Shown here piece after piece: positions 30,831-42,261 of a stretch of 64,000 nt of DNA (position 1 is its first letter; every line of letters begins with the position of its first letter). Source of the stretch: Termitomyces sp. T153 (taxonomy: Eukaryota; Basidiomycota; Agaricomycetes; Agaricales; Lyophyllaceae). The stretch spans positions 62,001 through 126,000 of the forward strand of contig JACKQL020000011.1 in NCBI GenBank assembly GCA_018296165.2, written 5' to 3'. The notes under the pieces are model-generated. The model was not told the origin of the DNA. It ran no database searches and saw only the letters and a program-made list of their open reading frames with translations. The position numbers and the translations under genes are program-made.

Positions 30831-33285
30831 ATCTATTTTTTAATTGTTTATTTTTCCTGTTGCCTTTTTTAAGTCTACTTTCCCAAGGAGCCATTTATTC
30901 GCCCAGTTTTGTGTCCTATGTTCATCTGTACCCCCCAAGTTGTCTGTTACATGTGGTTTACAATGGATGTTCCATATTCTCCTTCCGCATCCATATTTAG
31001 ATTGAACATTAACCAGTTCAAACATTAAATAATTCAAACATCCCTGTCTCTCTAATGCCATGTCTCTTTTTCCCCTACCTGCATGCTACATCCCCCTAGC
31101 ACCAATCCTATACAATCCACCCTCCCAAGTCCCAATTCCATTGTGATTGACTCAAAACCTGCAAAGCACCTTTCCACTGACATATAAGTGTAAATTGATA
31201 TGAGATACACCACTAGTCAAATGCAAAGTAAGCTCAGTCAATGTCAAATTTACTTTATTCTCCAAAACCTCTAGCCTGGGTTGGTATTATAGCATGATAC
31301 AAGGGGAATTATCTTGCATCAGCGAGTGTCATTGTGTCACTCACAAGTTGAGACTATACACAGTATGATATCAAACAAAAGTCTTCTCTGCAGATGCCCA
31401 TATACAATTGTTTATCAATCTGAAGTGTTTGAATAGCATAATGGTTGAATGTTTCAAGTTTGAAGTAGACATAACAACATTACCTAATTGGATTATCTGG
31501 TCAAGATCCAATGGAGTCTCAAGTAGACCCAAACAAACAACAATATGTACATTGCAGTTGATTTGACTAGACACATTAAGGCCTTGGACAGTCATGCAAT
31601 CAAGACTGAGGGCACTAGTCTGAGTGACACCAGGAAATGAAACAGTGGTATCTGGGAGCGTGAGGAGTAAAAAAACTTCTGGGATCAACATTGTAAATGA
31701 AAAAATAAAATTGCTATCCTAGATGGCCCACAATAAGTAGGCTACACTGCTGGCACTGGAACCTGCTTCCATTGGAAAAATGGAGAAAAAAACCTGTTAT
31801 ATCAATTCTTTGACAGAATTTGAGTTTGGAAAAAGGCTTTTCCCATTGTTTAGAGCTTTTTTCCATTGAAAATACCCTGTTTGAAAATGGCATACAAGAT
31901 TTCCTCAGGAAACACTATTGGCTGCCAGTAGTGCTAGTGCTCAATGCTAGCTGTCAAATGATTTGGAGATAAGATAAGATAGTGGCATTGAACCTCATTC
32001 CAGAACTGGTACTTATGATTCTTGTATCCATTCAAAGATATCAGTGATAGAACAATGCTGCTTTCAAATCCTTCCCCACAGACTTTCTTTGCTGTTGTCT
32101 CTGTACTTATAAAATAAAGCTTCACTATTCAAACTTACTTCTATGCCACTGTCATCACACCAACAGATTTGTGAGAAATACATTGTTATTTAAATTGTTT
32201 GAGATTTTGACAAATCCACACTATTGCCCCTTAAGAAAATATCTAAGTGCATGATGTATGATCCATACCCATTGCTCATGTTTGAGAGCAAATTTGTGGT
32301 CATTGAACTTGCAAACATCTAATGTTGTGTGCTGAACAATTGAACACATGGCCATCCATTGAAAACTTGTGCCCCCTGTTCTGTAGCTCCTTCTTCTTCA
32401 ATGTGTGAAATGTTGGAACCATCATGTTACTGATGTCATAACTGCATCATGTATGATACTTTGAGACCATGTGTGAATGGTTGCAAGTCCTGCATGATGC
32501 AATGAGGATTTTGTTACATTGATGAGTGTAATTACTTACCACTAAGAAAGGTATAGTACATTGAGATTCATCAAAACATCTGGATATTTCTCAACAACAG
32601 ATATAAGGCCCTTTTTTGCATCTTGTAACAAGGTGGCATTATAGGTATGAGGGCAAAACAATTGAACAATTCTGAACAATTTAAAGATGTATGTGATTTG
32701 AACAAGTATTGTCCAACACAATAAGTAGGTAAATAATAATTAAATCATCATAAACAAGTGCCGTAGAGGTGTGGGTAAACATATACATAATTTAAACAGA
32801 AGCTCCAATATAGAATGAGTACACTTACCTTGTGAAGGCTACACTACACATTGATCACATGGCCATATGACAATGTCACATGGTGTTGTGTCATTGCTAC
32901 ATTTTTAACCATCATTTATTTTAAACTTAGTACTTTAGGATAAAAAAGAACATATGTAAAAACATATTGCAGTAGTATATACAAAGAGTAGTGGGCAGTG
33001 CAGCTGCAGAGGGTGCTCTTGACAAATGAAATATGGAACAAGAATTAACTACCATTAAGTATGACTACAGTGTGGAACAGATAAACCCAACCCCAGGCCA
33101 TCCTTGGAGAGGTCAATTTTGACTCTATTGGCTCATTTTTTTCACTTTTAGAAGGAAACTAAGCCTAATTAGTATAAAAATGCAATCTCTGAATTTCCCC
33201 CATATTATGTAAGAAATCTACTTTTTGGTTGGAAAAACAAAAAAGTCAGTAGCTGTAGTCAACACTATGCCTAAGCCAAAATGCT

Positions 33286-33684
33286 GTGGCTCAACAAGTC
33301 AAAGCTCAGAAATCCATAGGTAACAATTTCAGTTCAGACTGGGCTGGTGATACTCCCCTTGCAAATCTTCATGATCCAGACTTTGTGTCAGTGCCTGAGG
33401 AAAATGTGTTGGACTTTGATTCAGACATGGAGCTGTTAGAACTTACCCATGCATTTGACTGCTATGATGAAGAGATCATTGTTCAGTCTTGTTCCGAGGA
33501 CTCTGATAGTGACACAGAGTCAAAAAGTGATAGACAATCTCATAACAAAATTGATGATACAAGAAACCACTTCAGGAAATCTTGTAAGTTTCTTGAGAAA
33601 CATCAATTAGAAACATGCTATATGATTTCTAATATGTTTTTCTCAAGTAGAAATCATTATTTAGATTTCAAACAAGTCAAATAA
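33286..33684 (+). pseudogene. Acidic transposon-type ORF remnant
   Basis: An open frame of 132 codons has a highly acidic middle (DPDFVSVPEENVLDFDSD and SEDSDSDTESKSD), a style common at the N-terminus of agaricomycete transposon proteins. The upstream sequence has MPKPKCCGSTSQ-like codons in another frame, separated by a possible GTAACAATTTCAG intron. The last 39 codons lie inside the left arm of the inverted repeat and are unlikely to be genuine coding sequence. I cannot name the parent family. Probably a broken gene. Confidence 0.35.
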
Positions 33685-33699
33685 AATGATTTCTGTTGA

Positions 33700-34679
33700 G
33701 GAGGAAAAGGAGGAGGAGGAGGATTCATTTTTATTTAGTTAGAGATGTATTTTTACATCAATTTTTAAGCATTACATGTCCTACATGCCACAGTATGTTC
33801 TGGGGGTTAGTAATTACAGACACTCCAACTAGTTCTCCAGCCCAATCCCTTTTCAGCTGATGCCAGTTATGCCTCATAGCCACTTTACTACAATTTGACT
33901 TTGTTAGAGTTCATACTACTTCCCACCATTAATTCCAAGTACCATCTGCTGCTATTGTGCCATCCCAATTTCTAAACCCAGCTACACTTGGCAGGGCTTA
34001 CTGTGTATGTGTTGGTTTGTCCCATGTGAGGCAAGTTACTCCAGCTCCGAGCTACCACTCTGTCACATCAGTAAGAGTATCACAACAAACCCTTTCCCAT
34101 GCCCAGACATTATCTTTGGAGTACAAATTTCAGGTATCCTGGTGACAAATCAGTCCAACCTGGCCAAGCAAGCCAATTGGCCCACCTGACCAACCTGTTA
34201 GGTGGCCAGATCCAATTGATGGGCCACTTGGTATTTCAGCAGCCAATCCATACTATATTGACACCTATTTTCCTGCCTATCCATGCCATGATATGCTTAG
34301 TCAGCAAGGTTCCTTCCCAACACTTGGTCCAGACCCTCTCCCAAATCTGTCAAACTGGGGAAACCCTCTCTTTTTCTGATTGGGTCACAAGTGTGGTGGT
34401 CACTGTGCCTCATAGTGTCACATGCTGATTGGTCATGCAACTTTTGGCCTGACCTACAAAGCCTTCCTAGTCAGTACATGTGGGCAGTAGCTTTCTGGCA
34501 GTATTGAATAAGCCAGGTGCAGTGTCTAAAGTGTTTTCCACCAAAGGCTGCAGTGCTACCATGTTTGTTTCAGCTTAGAGTCAAACTTCCAACCTCCAGG
34601 TTAGGTGCTTGCCACTTGGAATCATTACATGATCCCTAAGGACATGATGGTGCCAGCTGAGCCACTGTGCTCCTGATTC
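33700..34679 (-). mobile_element. 980-bp insertion with 7-bp target duplication and tRNA-like head (SINE-like)
   Basis: It is flanked by CTGTTGA at 33693-33699 and again at 34680-34686, a likely 7-bp target-site duplication inside the foldback arm. Read on the minus strand, the right end begins GAGCACAGTGGCTCAGCTGG. This contains an RNA polymerase III A-box-like word (TGGCTCAGCTGG). About 85 nt on is GGTTGGAAGTTTGACTC, which resembles a B-box whose CpG has become TpG. The other end is a GGAGGAAAAGGAGGAGG tract, comparable to a simple-repeat tail. At 980 bp it is long for a SINE, so it may be composite. Confidence 0.5.
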
Positions 34680-34783
34680 CTGTTGATATATTGTGTCTTG
34701 AGTAAATAAAATGATCTTTCTTCAAATTTTTCTTGAGAAACAGATTATATATACAAATCATGTTTCTCACTTTTAACTCAAGA

Positions 34784-34933
34784 GAGATACAATGAAAAGA
34801 AACAATGAGAGTTCCTGAAGAATCATATAAAGATATATGAAATGTTCTAATTGAGTTGAGATACAGTGAAAAGAAACAGAATGAGAGTTCCTAAAGAATC
34901 ACATAAAGATATATGAAATGTTCTTCTTAAGTT
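34784..34933. repeat. Two ~74-bp direct repeats in the foldback loop
   Basis: Two copies begin GAGATACA(A/G)TGAAAAG and end ATATATGAAATGTTCT, about 74 bp apart, differing at a few positions and one short indel. They fill the loop between the inverted arms. The second copy runs a few bases into the right arm. Confidence 0.8.
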
Positions 34934-35539
34934 GAAAGTGAGAAACATGATTTATATTTATAATCTGTTTCTCAAGAAAAAGTCAAAGAAAAATCATTTT
35001 ATTCACTCAAGATACAATATATCAACAGAAATCATTATTTGGCTGGTTTTAAATTTATATAATAATTTCTACTTGAGAAAAACATATTAGAAATCATGTA
35101 ATCTGTTTCTAATTGATGTTTCTCAAGAAACTTATGAGATTTCCTGAAGTGAACAGTAAGTTTTAGATGCAGTCACAATGAAGAAGTCATTTTGGTGCCA
35201 CAATGTTGATAAAATTTGCTTAGTCATTGATTGGATATACCTAATAGGGTATTTCAGGGTCCTAAATCTACTTTTGACCTCAAAAAATTCAAACTTAAAA
35301 TATAAAAATTCTATTCAGATAACTCTTCAAATCTAAGCATATTCTGGAAATTTTAAGAAAACATACAACAATTTGAGGGAGGAGATAGCATGCCAAATTT
35401 TGAGGTTCCAACAGGTCTATTCTGAGTGTTCCACACTATACTTCCAATATATATGTTTTCTCCATCTCATACTGTCAGTGACCTAGATATGAAATGTGAC
35501 CTAGATATGAAACTGCAAGGGAAACCTCCAGAGTAGTGG

Positions 35540-38500
35540 ATCAGAGTCACACAGCTAGCAGAGGGGAATCTGAAGTATATTAGCAGAGTAGACAATGATG
35601 CAATCAGTAACTAATCACCTAGCAGAGGGGAATCCAAAGAGAACAAGTCTAAGGATCCCCACTGCTCAGCATGGCACATCAGTGGGTGGCAGAGGCATGG
35701 GAACTACTGTACAGAAGGCCAGAGCCACTCCTAACCTTAGGGCAATGATTGCTGAGGTAATACAGAAAACTCCACAGTTCTCCAGAGATCTCTGGGGTTC
35801 TAGAAAGAGCCCCAGAGATGTCAAACAAGCTGCAGAGGTGCTGGAACCAGTCACAGAGGTCAGAAATGGAAGTCCCCTGACAGAAACAGGATAGGTAAAG
35901 GCCACCTACTTGTTGTGATTCTTCTCCGATTTTTTCATAAATTAGTTTCAGTAATGCTATACATGTTATAAATAGATTCCCTAATTCAGATTCTATAAAA
36001 AAGTAGTAAAGATCAAACTTGTGAGGATAGTCAAATTTTGCTATCTCATCTACTTTCATCTGTGTATTGTCAGGGAAATATAAGTCTAATTTTTCCCAAA
36101 GTTGTCATGTAGGTAGAAGTACATAATACCTACTAATCTGTGGTAAAACCTCTTATAACCAATGGCCCCTGCATGGAAGTCAAACAGTATGGGTTATGAG
36201 GGATTATTGTGTATGGGAGGGGTCATTGTAGGGGCTATTTTGAGGCTTGTTTATAGTAATAATGGATGTTATATACATCATTAATGACTATCTACTGATA
36301 TGGCAGTACTCACTCATAATGACCATAAAAAGAAGTCTCTTAATATAGCTGATGCCAAAAACTGTAAGCATCTGCCAAAAACTGTGGGCAGAGAGACCAC
36401 CTACCTAAAATACTACACCAATGATCCCAGAAATAAGAAGGAATGCCCTCAGCAGCAACATTGAGACAAGAAACAAGGGTTGAGGGCTTACACATGTCAC
36501 TGATCAAGAAACTGATTGGAGTGATAGCTGACACACCTAACAAAGTGGCAGTGCCAGCTATCCTCAATTTCTCAACAGCTGATGCTCATTCCTGACAAAA
36601 ACCTTATTTTTCCTCATCCACAACTCATCACCAGCCCAACTCATACACTGATGATGACCAGTTCAGCTAGAGAACAGAAAGGAGAGATGTGAAGAAGGAA
36701 CAAAGAGGAAAAATAAGCCATACTACACTGCTGAAATCCTGTCCACATGTTGCCAAGCCCTGTCCACACAGAACCACAATGCTCAGTGATGTGCTCCTAT
36801 GCCACCTAGCTGTTGTACAGGGAAACAAAAGAAACCTAAACACTGGCAACCAGATAGGGTAGCTGGCAATAGGAGGTAATGAGGGCAAGTCAGTAAACAT
36901 CCCAGAGAACTAGAGCACTAAAAGGGACAGGGATGAAGTGAAAGTGCAAGTGGGAAAGGTTGCTATCACTAGCCTGAGTCATTGAACTATAATGGAAGGT
37001 TGCTAAGTTGCTGGGTAATGAAGGGAAAAAAGGGGTGAAGACAAAAGAGTCACTAGTAGGAGTTGCTAAGACAAGTGTGGGAAAAGTCACTAAAAAAGGG
37101 GGACAAAGCAATAGGAAGTAAAGATGTTAGTAAGAATGGAGGAGAAGCTAAGTTGCTAAGGACAGGGAGGATGGACAAGAGGAGAGGACAAAGATAGTTT
37201 GCTAAAGTTGTTAAGGACCTAGCAACAGTAAGGAGATGAGTGAAAGGTAATAAGTAACATTGGTATAAGCTGGAGAATGAACACAAACTAGTCACTAGCC
37301 ATAGTTGCTAGCATTGTTGAGACAAAAGGCACTATAGAGTACCCATAATTGGCACCCACACTAAATCAAGTATGAGGTCACTGGAGCTTGTTGCTAAGTC
37401 ATTAACAATGATGAGAGTGGGCAGAAAAGAAATCTGAAGCTGGGAAGCTGAAAGCTACTGAGAGGGAACAATACTCTTATTGTTTTGTTGTCTCTATGTT
37501 CAAGCAGTATTTATACTGTTTGTAGGTATAGTATTCAGAAAGGAAATATAGTTGCTGCCAGCAATGATGTCTGCCAAAGTGTCCATGATGCATACTTGAT
37601 ATCAGTATGGTAACCAAGTATATGTATGCAATGTCAACAAGATGCATAATAGATGTCAGTAAAAAAAGAGCATACCTAATGTCAATATCTGAAGTGTAGA
37701 TGCCATTCAGGTATGTTTGCAAGCAAGACAAGAAAAATGATAAGTAAGGGGTCACATGGCCTTTAATATCCATTTTTTGAGAAGTATCATAAAATATGCT
37801 TGAAATATATTATATCCACATCTTTTTACTCAGTAATATATTGAGTCAGGCTAAGATGGCAACTGATTAGTCTACACCTGACAAGCATTATTGAAAATCC
37901 CACCTGTCATGACCCATTCCCTGGATCCCCATACATTGCCCAACAAAACCCCATCCCCCCAGAACCTCCCCCAATGCTCTGTCGAACTTCCCCAGCACTC
38001 CATGCCTACTCCGGCTACCTCTGACACATTCTTGGCTAACTCCAATGGCCCCCTGGCCAACTCCAATGTCTTCCCCACAGCTGCCAGCGCTTTCCCCTGG
38101 ATCTCCTGAGCCCCTGGGACCACTCCTCTGCCATGCCTGACCCTGTTACATGTCATCGACTTGACACCCTGGCTCCTCTGACTTACCCTGGAACATCACG
38201 ACAACCTCGGAACAGACCACATCAACAATTGATCCCATCAACATATCAATGCAGCCCACCCTCTGGTCATAACCAACACCTGCTGACTCCATCAAGCTCC
38301 ACCAAGCCCCGCTACCACAGCTGACATTCCTGGAGCTCTTCAGTAGTCAGTATATAAGACATAGAGTAGCTCTTCATACTCTAGTCTTGAGATTACCTAC
38401 TTATCTACTTACCGGCCTTTCCTGTGTGTTTCTGATTGTTTCTTCTCATGTTTCATGTTCTGTGTCTCATTCTCCTTATTCTCAGTCTCCTGGTCTTATC

Positions 38501-39215
38501 TTGTCTCTATTCTGTTATCATTTTGTTGTCATTCTGTGTCTCTGCCTGAATCTATTCTTGTTCTTGTCTCATCTCTGTCTCATTTCATTTGACTCCATCT
38601 CATCTTGTTTGATTCTGTCTATTGTGTTCAAGTCCTCTCAACCATAATGTCCTCACAAACTCTGCAGTTACAATTACAAACCTCCAACACTCTTTTACCA
38701 ACTCCAGACCCCGCTACATGCTCAGCTCCAAACCCCATCAATCCCCATTGATTTTGCATAGCCTCCACCTCCTCCACACCCGCAATACTCACACATGGAC
38801 TTATGCCTGAACCCTGCCAAGCCCGTCCCCCATCCCCGCAACCCATCCTCTACTCCTCCAGACCTCCCCGGACTTGCTCAGACCAATCTCCACTAACTAT
38901 CCTCACAAGTCCCCAATGTTTGGAACACCTCTGGGTGCCTGGTTGTCAGTGCAGGGAATCACGTCCACCTAGTAAGGACTCACCCAGTGTAGCTGAGCCC
39001 CCATGGTCAGCGGAACCTGACACCACCAAGTCTAGCATCAGCATCCTCTAAAGGTCACATGTTTGCAAAGAAGTTGCTGGGTCAATAGCATTCACTCAAT
39101 TGGAATCCTCAGACTTGTTCTCTTTGGATTTTCCTCTGCCAGGTATGTAGTTAGTTTCTACTGTGCCACTACTGTTAATAAACCTTTGGATTTCCCTCTG
39201 CCAGTTGTGTAATTG
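35540..39215. repeat. Inverted pair of duplicated modules
   Basis: The module at about 35608-35660 (GCAGAGG, AATCCAAAGAGAACAAGTC) is the near-perfect reverse complement of about 39100-39155. Each side has a second, more diverged copy of the GCAGAGGGxAATC word: 35554 and 35628 on the left, about 39136 and 39195 on the right. They may be the terminal repeats of one ~3.7-kb element, or two relics in opposite orientation. Between them nothing intact is visible. Confidence 0.5.
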
Positions 39216-40190
39216 AGCCACAGCCTCCAGAGGTCACCCTTACAAGTACCTAGGAAAGCTCTGACATCTGCCTTATCATGGCAATCACCCCACCCCATAG
39301 CAATGGCTAAGCACTTGGCCTCAGGTTTTTGTCCCTCATTGGAACACCTGTGTTTAACCACTATGATCTCATCTGCACAGACTATTGATTTCTTCCTGGA
39401 GAAAGTTCCTCCAGCATATTTGATTTTTTGTAACATCCTGTTTACATCTTGTAAATGTTCCCATACAAATTCCCTAATGCCTTTCTGGGAGAACCTCATA
39501 GCTGCCATCTGGCAATTCATACCCTGTGAGGTGGCCCTCTAACTGGCACATCATCTATATATGGTATATATGTCCAAGTTACATGAGGTATCTCATCCTT
39601 TAAGATGAAACTAGCATTATCATGAAAGATTGGTACTGAATTTGTCCAGCCCATGGGAAGAGTTACCAGCCTCAGTGCACCAAAGAGTGTCTGGAAGGTG
39701 GTACAATCCCTAGATCTCACATTCAATACTCTCTCATTGTACCACACATACAGGTCAAAGATTCCTCCACAAGCTCTCCTAGCAAAGTGGCCAGCTAACT
39801 CCTCAGCTGCTGCTGGCAAAGCAGAGTGTGCTATTGTTACTTTGTTTAAAGCTGTGAACTATCCTCAAACTCTCACCATCTTTCTTCAATACTGTGAACC
39901 ACTGAGATCTGTATGAAAGATTGGATGGTTCATGAACCCCTGCCTCAATTTTCTGCTTTATCATCAGCAGATTTTATTTCTGAGTCCAGGAGCAATGGGA
40001 ATGTTCTTCAATACCCAGGAGGTGTGAGGAATTACTGGCATCACCACAGGAGGGAAGAATTCCTCCTTGAGCCTACCTCTTTGAGAATCATCCCATGCAA
40101 AAGCCTCATTCTGCAGCATTATCAAATAATGTACTGCTTTCATCTCCTATGGCTGATTTATATGAGATCCATACTCAAGAATAGCTGAGG
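39158..40190 (-). pseudogene. Ty3/Gypsy reverse transcriptase relic
   Basis: On the minus strand, conserved RT pieces appear in order but in shifting frames: EAGVHEPSNLSYRSQWF with VLKKDGESLRIVHS, then LAGHFARRACGGIFDLYVW, DCTTFQTLFGALRLV, TLPMGWTNSVPIFHD, the catalytic-type PYIDDVPVRGPP, FVWEHLQDVNRMLQKIKYA and AFLGT. Several stops and frameshifts make it non-functional. The YIDD box identifies Ty3/Gypsy RT. Lys/Arg-to-stop and CG loss match the surrounding decay. It probably belongs to the same lineage as the Gypsy element at the window end, but the parts do not overlap, so this cannot be compared directly. Confidence 0.85.
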
Positions 40191-40221
40191 CTACATCAAG
40201 TACTTCCTGGCATGATGGCTT

Positions 40222-41703
40222 CTAATCAATCACTTCCAAGTCATGATCCACAATCATTGATGTTGCTACCCTTCTCTTCTCTGTCTTGTTCTGCCTTGCA
40301 ATGTTCAATTGCTGCTGTGCAAATATCCTGATCAATCTCCTCCTCTTCCATTCCATTTGCATACATCTTGTTTTCATTGGTAGGATTGAGTAGCTCATCA
40401 ATGTCCATTCAATTCTTGTGCTGAAGGACTCCATGCTCCCAAGATTAGATAATGACTTTTTGACCTCAATGTCTGCTGCATTGATGGTGTCTGTAGGTTT
40501 GGTATTGAGAAGAGATGATACAGGAACAGATGGGGCAGAGACAGGGACATTGGCAGTTGATTTTGGTGGAATACCACTCTTCTTTCAACAGTTTCAGATG
40601 GTGGTGGTGTCAACCTCCTTCCATGCAGTGTCTGCCATCCATATGGCCTTGAGAATGTCTAGATCATTGATTTGAGCAGGAAAGATATCATGATCATAGC
40701 AATCAATGGTCTGATTGACAAAATGAGCACAAAAATGAGCCTTGAAACAACAAATAATCCCAGCATCAGCTGGCTGGACATGAGCTGTAAGATTTGGGTT
40801 GAAGTTTTTGACAATGATATTTGTGAGACTATCCAGAGGAATATGTGTGCTGAGATTATCCTGTAACAAAAGGATATGGTGCCATTATGCTGTAGTTTGG
40901 TCCCAGGCCTTTGCATTGCTTCTCCAGTAGAATTCAAGTTGAGCTCCACTCTTCTTCTGGAAAGCCTGCAGGCATGCAGCCTTCCAAATGATCATTGGCA
41001 GGAGCTTCTCTGTGCCCTGTGGCATTGATTGTGAATGCCAAAGTCAATTGTTTTTGTCTGCTCTGACTCCAGACTTCTGTTTTGTTATAGGGCCACAATC
41101 ATATGGCATCCTACAATTGTGTAAACTATGGTTCATCAAAGCTGCAAGACACTCATGCCCAGTACAGCCCATCCATGTTAAAAATACCCTTTAGAATTCA
41201 TGTCTTGCAATCAACTCCTGAATACATTGGCATTTGGCTTCACCATCCCAGGGATCTGCAGAACCAGCTTCTCCATGATGCTTGAGGCTTCTAAGACCAC
41301 AATGATTCTTGAACTGATCCAGCCACTCATTACTGCAGCCTATCCTCTTGTCAGTTGGAATTCCAGCAAGATCAGCAAATTGGTTCTATTTGGCTTTGAG
41401 TAGATCCCCAGTAAGATCAATGCCATCACACATTGCTTTATAAACCCACAACTTGAGCATCTTGTTGACTTCAGGGTTCTCACTTAGTTCTTCTCACTTT
41501 GCATTTCCTGTTTGTCCCTTTTCAAAGCTTCTGTATATTGTGAGCCAATCTGAAATTCATAGTTGTGTAAGCTTCAGGTTAGGATACTTTTCATTCCAAT
41601 AAGTTGCAGTCTTGCTTTGAATTGACTTATATTTGTGATGCCATTCCAGGATTTTGATCTTCCGTTTTAACGTTGCATTTGCCTTTTTGGTAGAAACTGG
41701 CAT
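40222..41703 (-). pseudogene. Pogo/Tigger-like DDE transposase relic
   Basis: Starting at 41703 on the minus strand, a CENP-B-like HTH region begins MPVSTKKANATLKRKI and ILEWHHKYK, followed by the Tc5-type segment NEWLDQFKNHCGLRS. The DDE_1 core follows: an NMDGLYWA-type first-Asp motif in a shifted frame, KKSGAQLEFYWRSNAKAW, ILLLQDNLSTHIP (second Asp), and NLTAHVQPADAGIICCFKAHF. A C-terminal lysine-rich tail ends DHDLEVID. At least four in-frame stops and one frameshift are present; two of the stops read as CGA-to-TGA. The order of parts and length are those of a fungal cut-and-paste element. I could not define terminal inverted repeats. Confidence 0.85.
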
Positions 41704-42261
41704 GGGGTTCTTCCATATCAATAAGATCTTTTTAGTGAACTATTAGTGGAATATTCTTTCGATATCAAACTACTCTCCTCACCACTCCCTGTATATTATT
41801 TAAAACCGCATCGGCGGCACAAGAAGTTCGGTCACAATATGTTTAGTTTATTTATCTCGAGGTCAGGAAGGATAATTATTTCAAACAATACCGTGCAGCC
41901 GCGTAGAAAGGGGGGTTTCCAAATAGCTAGTTTTAATCCTTTGACACGTTATGTTTCGCTTTTAAATGTCAGGAGCCCAGGTTTCTGCATAGTCATCTCA
42001 AGGAACCCTGGGTTTCCTCGAGAAAGGGAAGTTTCTACATAGTTTAATCCGTAGACTTAGTGTGCCGCTTCACCACACGTCCCCAAAATCCCATAGTGGT
42101 TCTAGTGTGTCCTAGAAAGGGTCAACCGCGGTCAAGGTGTGAGTTCATCACGACTGTGACGACATCCAGGCTGGTTTTGATCTCTGATCAGAATCTTGCT
42201 TTGATTCATACAAAGTCGCTTCCTTCAGCTTCAGCCGCCATTCTTTACTCAACGCGTCGAA
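41704..42261. other. Junction of the repeat block and host DNA; CSN12-like promoter
   Basis: CpG dinucleotides reappear from about 41660 onward and are frequent after 41755. No gene is supported. Pieces such as GGAACCCTGGGTTTCC near 42002 are palindromic. The 3' half should carry the promoter of the plus-strand gene starting at 42262. Confidence 0.45.

Larger units (their letters stand above)
33568..35151. repeat. Long interrupted inverted repeat (foldback element)
   Basis: The right arm (about 34926-35151) is the reverse complement, with scattered mismatches, of a left arm in two pieces: 33568-33699 and 34687-34782. Shared words include CACTTCAGGAAATCT, TTTCTTGAGAAACATC, TTTTTCTCAAGTAGAAAT and GAGAAACAGATTATA. 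Total arm length is about 226-228 bp with a loop of about 143 bp. The left arm is split by a 980-bp insertion. Removing the insertion restores continuous pairing. The transcript would fold into a long hairpin. Confidence 0.85.
30831..41703. mobile_element. CpG-starved block of decayed transposons
   Basis: For almost 11 kb the DNA has only a handful of CG dinucleotides (for example near 31322, 31648, 32761, 33496, 34048, 37981-38200), whereas both flanks are CG-normal. It contains a foldback element with an inner insertion, paired inverted modules, a Gypsy RT relic and a pogo-like transposase relic (each listed). The part from 30831 to 33280 shows no recognisable coding motif. The stretch 35900-38350 is low-complexity, with repeated GTTGCTAAG-type words around 36960-37290. 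No intact gene is present. The composition fits ancient, methylated or RIP-like mutated repeats; that cause is inference. Confidence 0.75.

Noticed and set aside
31371..31691. 106-codon minus-strand frame in the CpG-poor block
   Set aside because: Protein-like at first sight, but no recognisable family, no splice partners and all neighbouring DNA is decayed repeat.
38387..38647. Hydrophobic Cys/Leu/Val-rich frame in the CpG-poor block
   Set aside because: Pyrimidine-rich low-complexity DNA produces such a protein; no domain or splice support.
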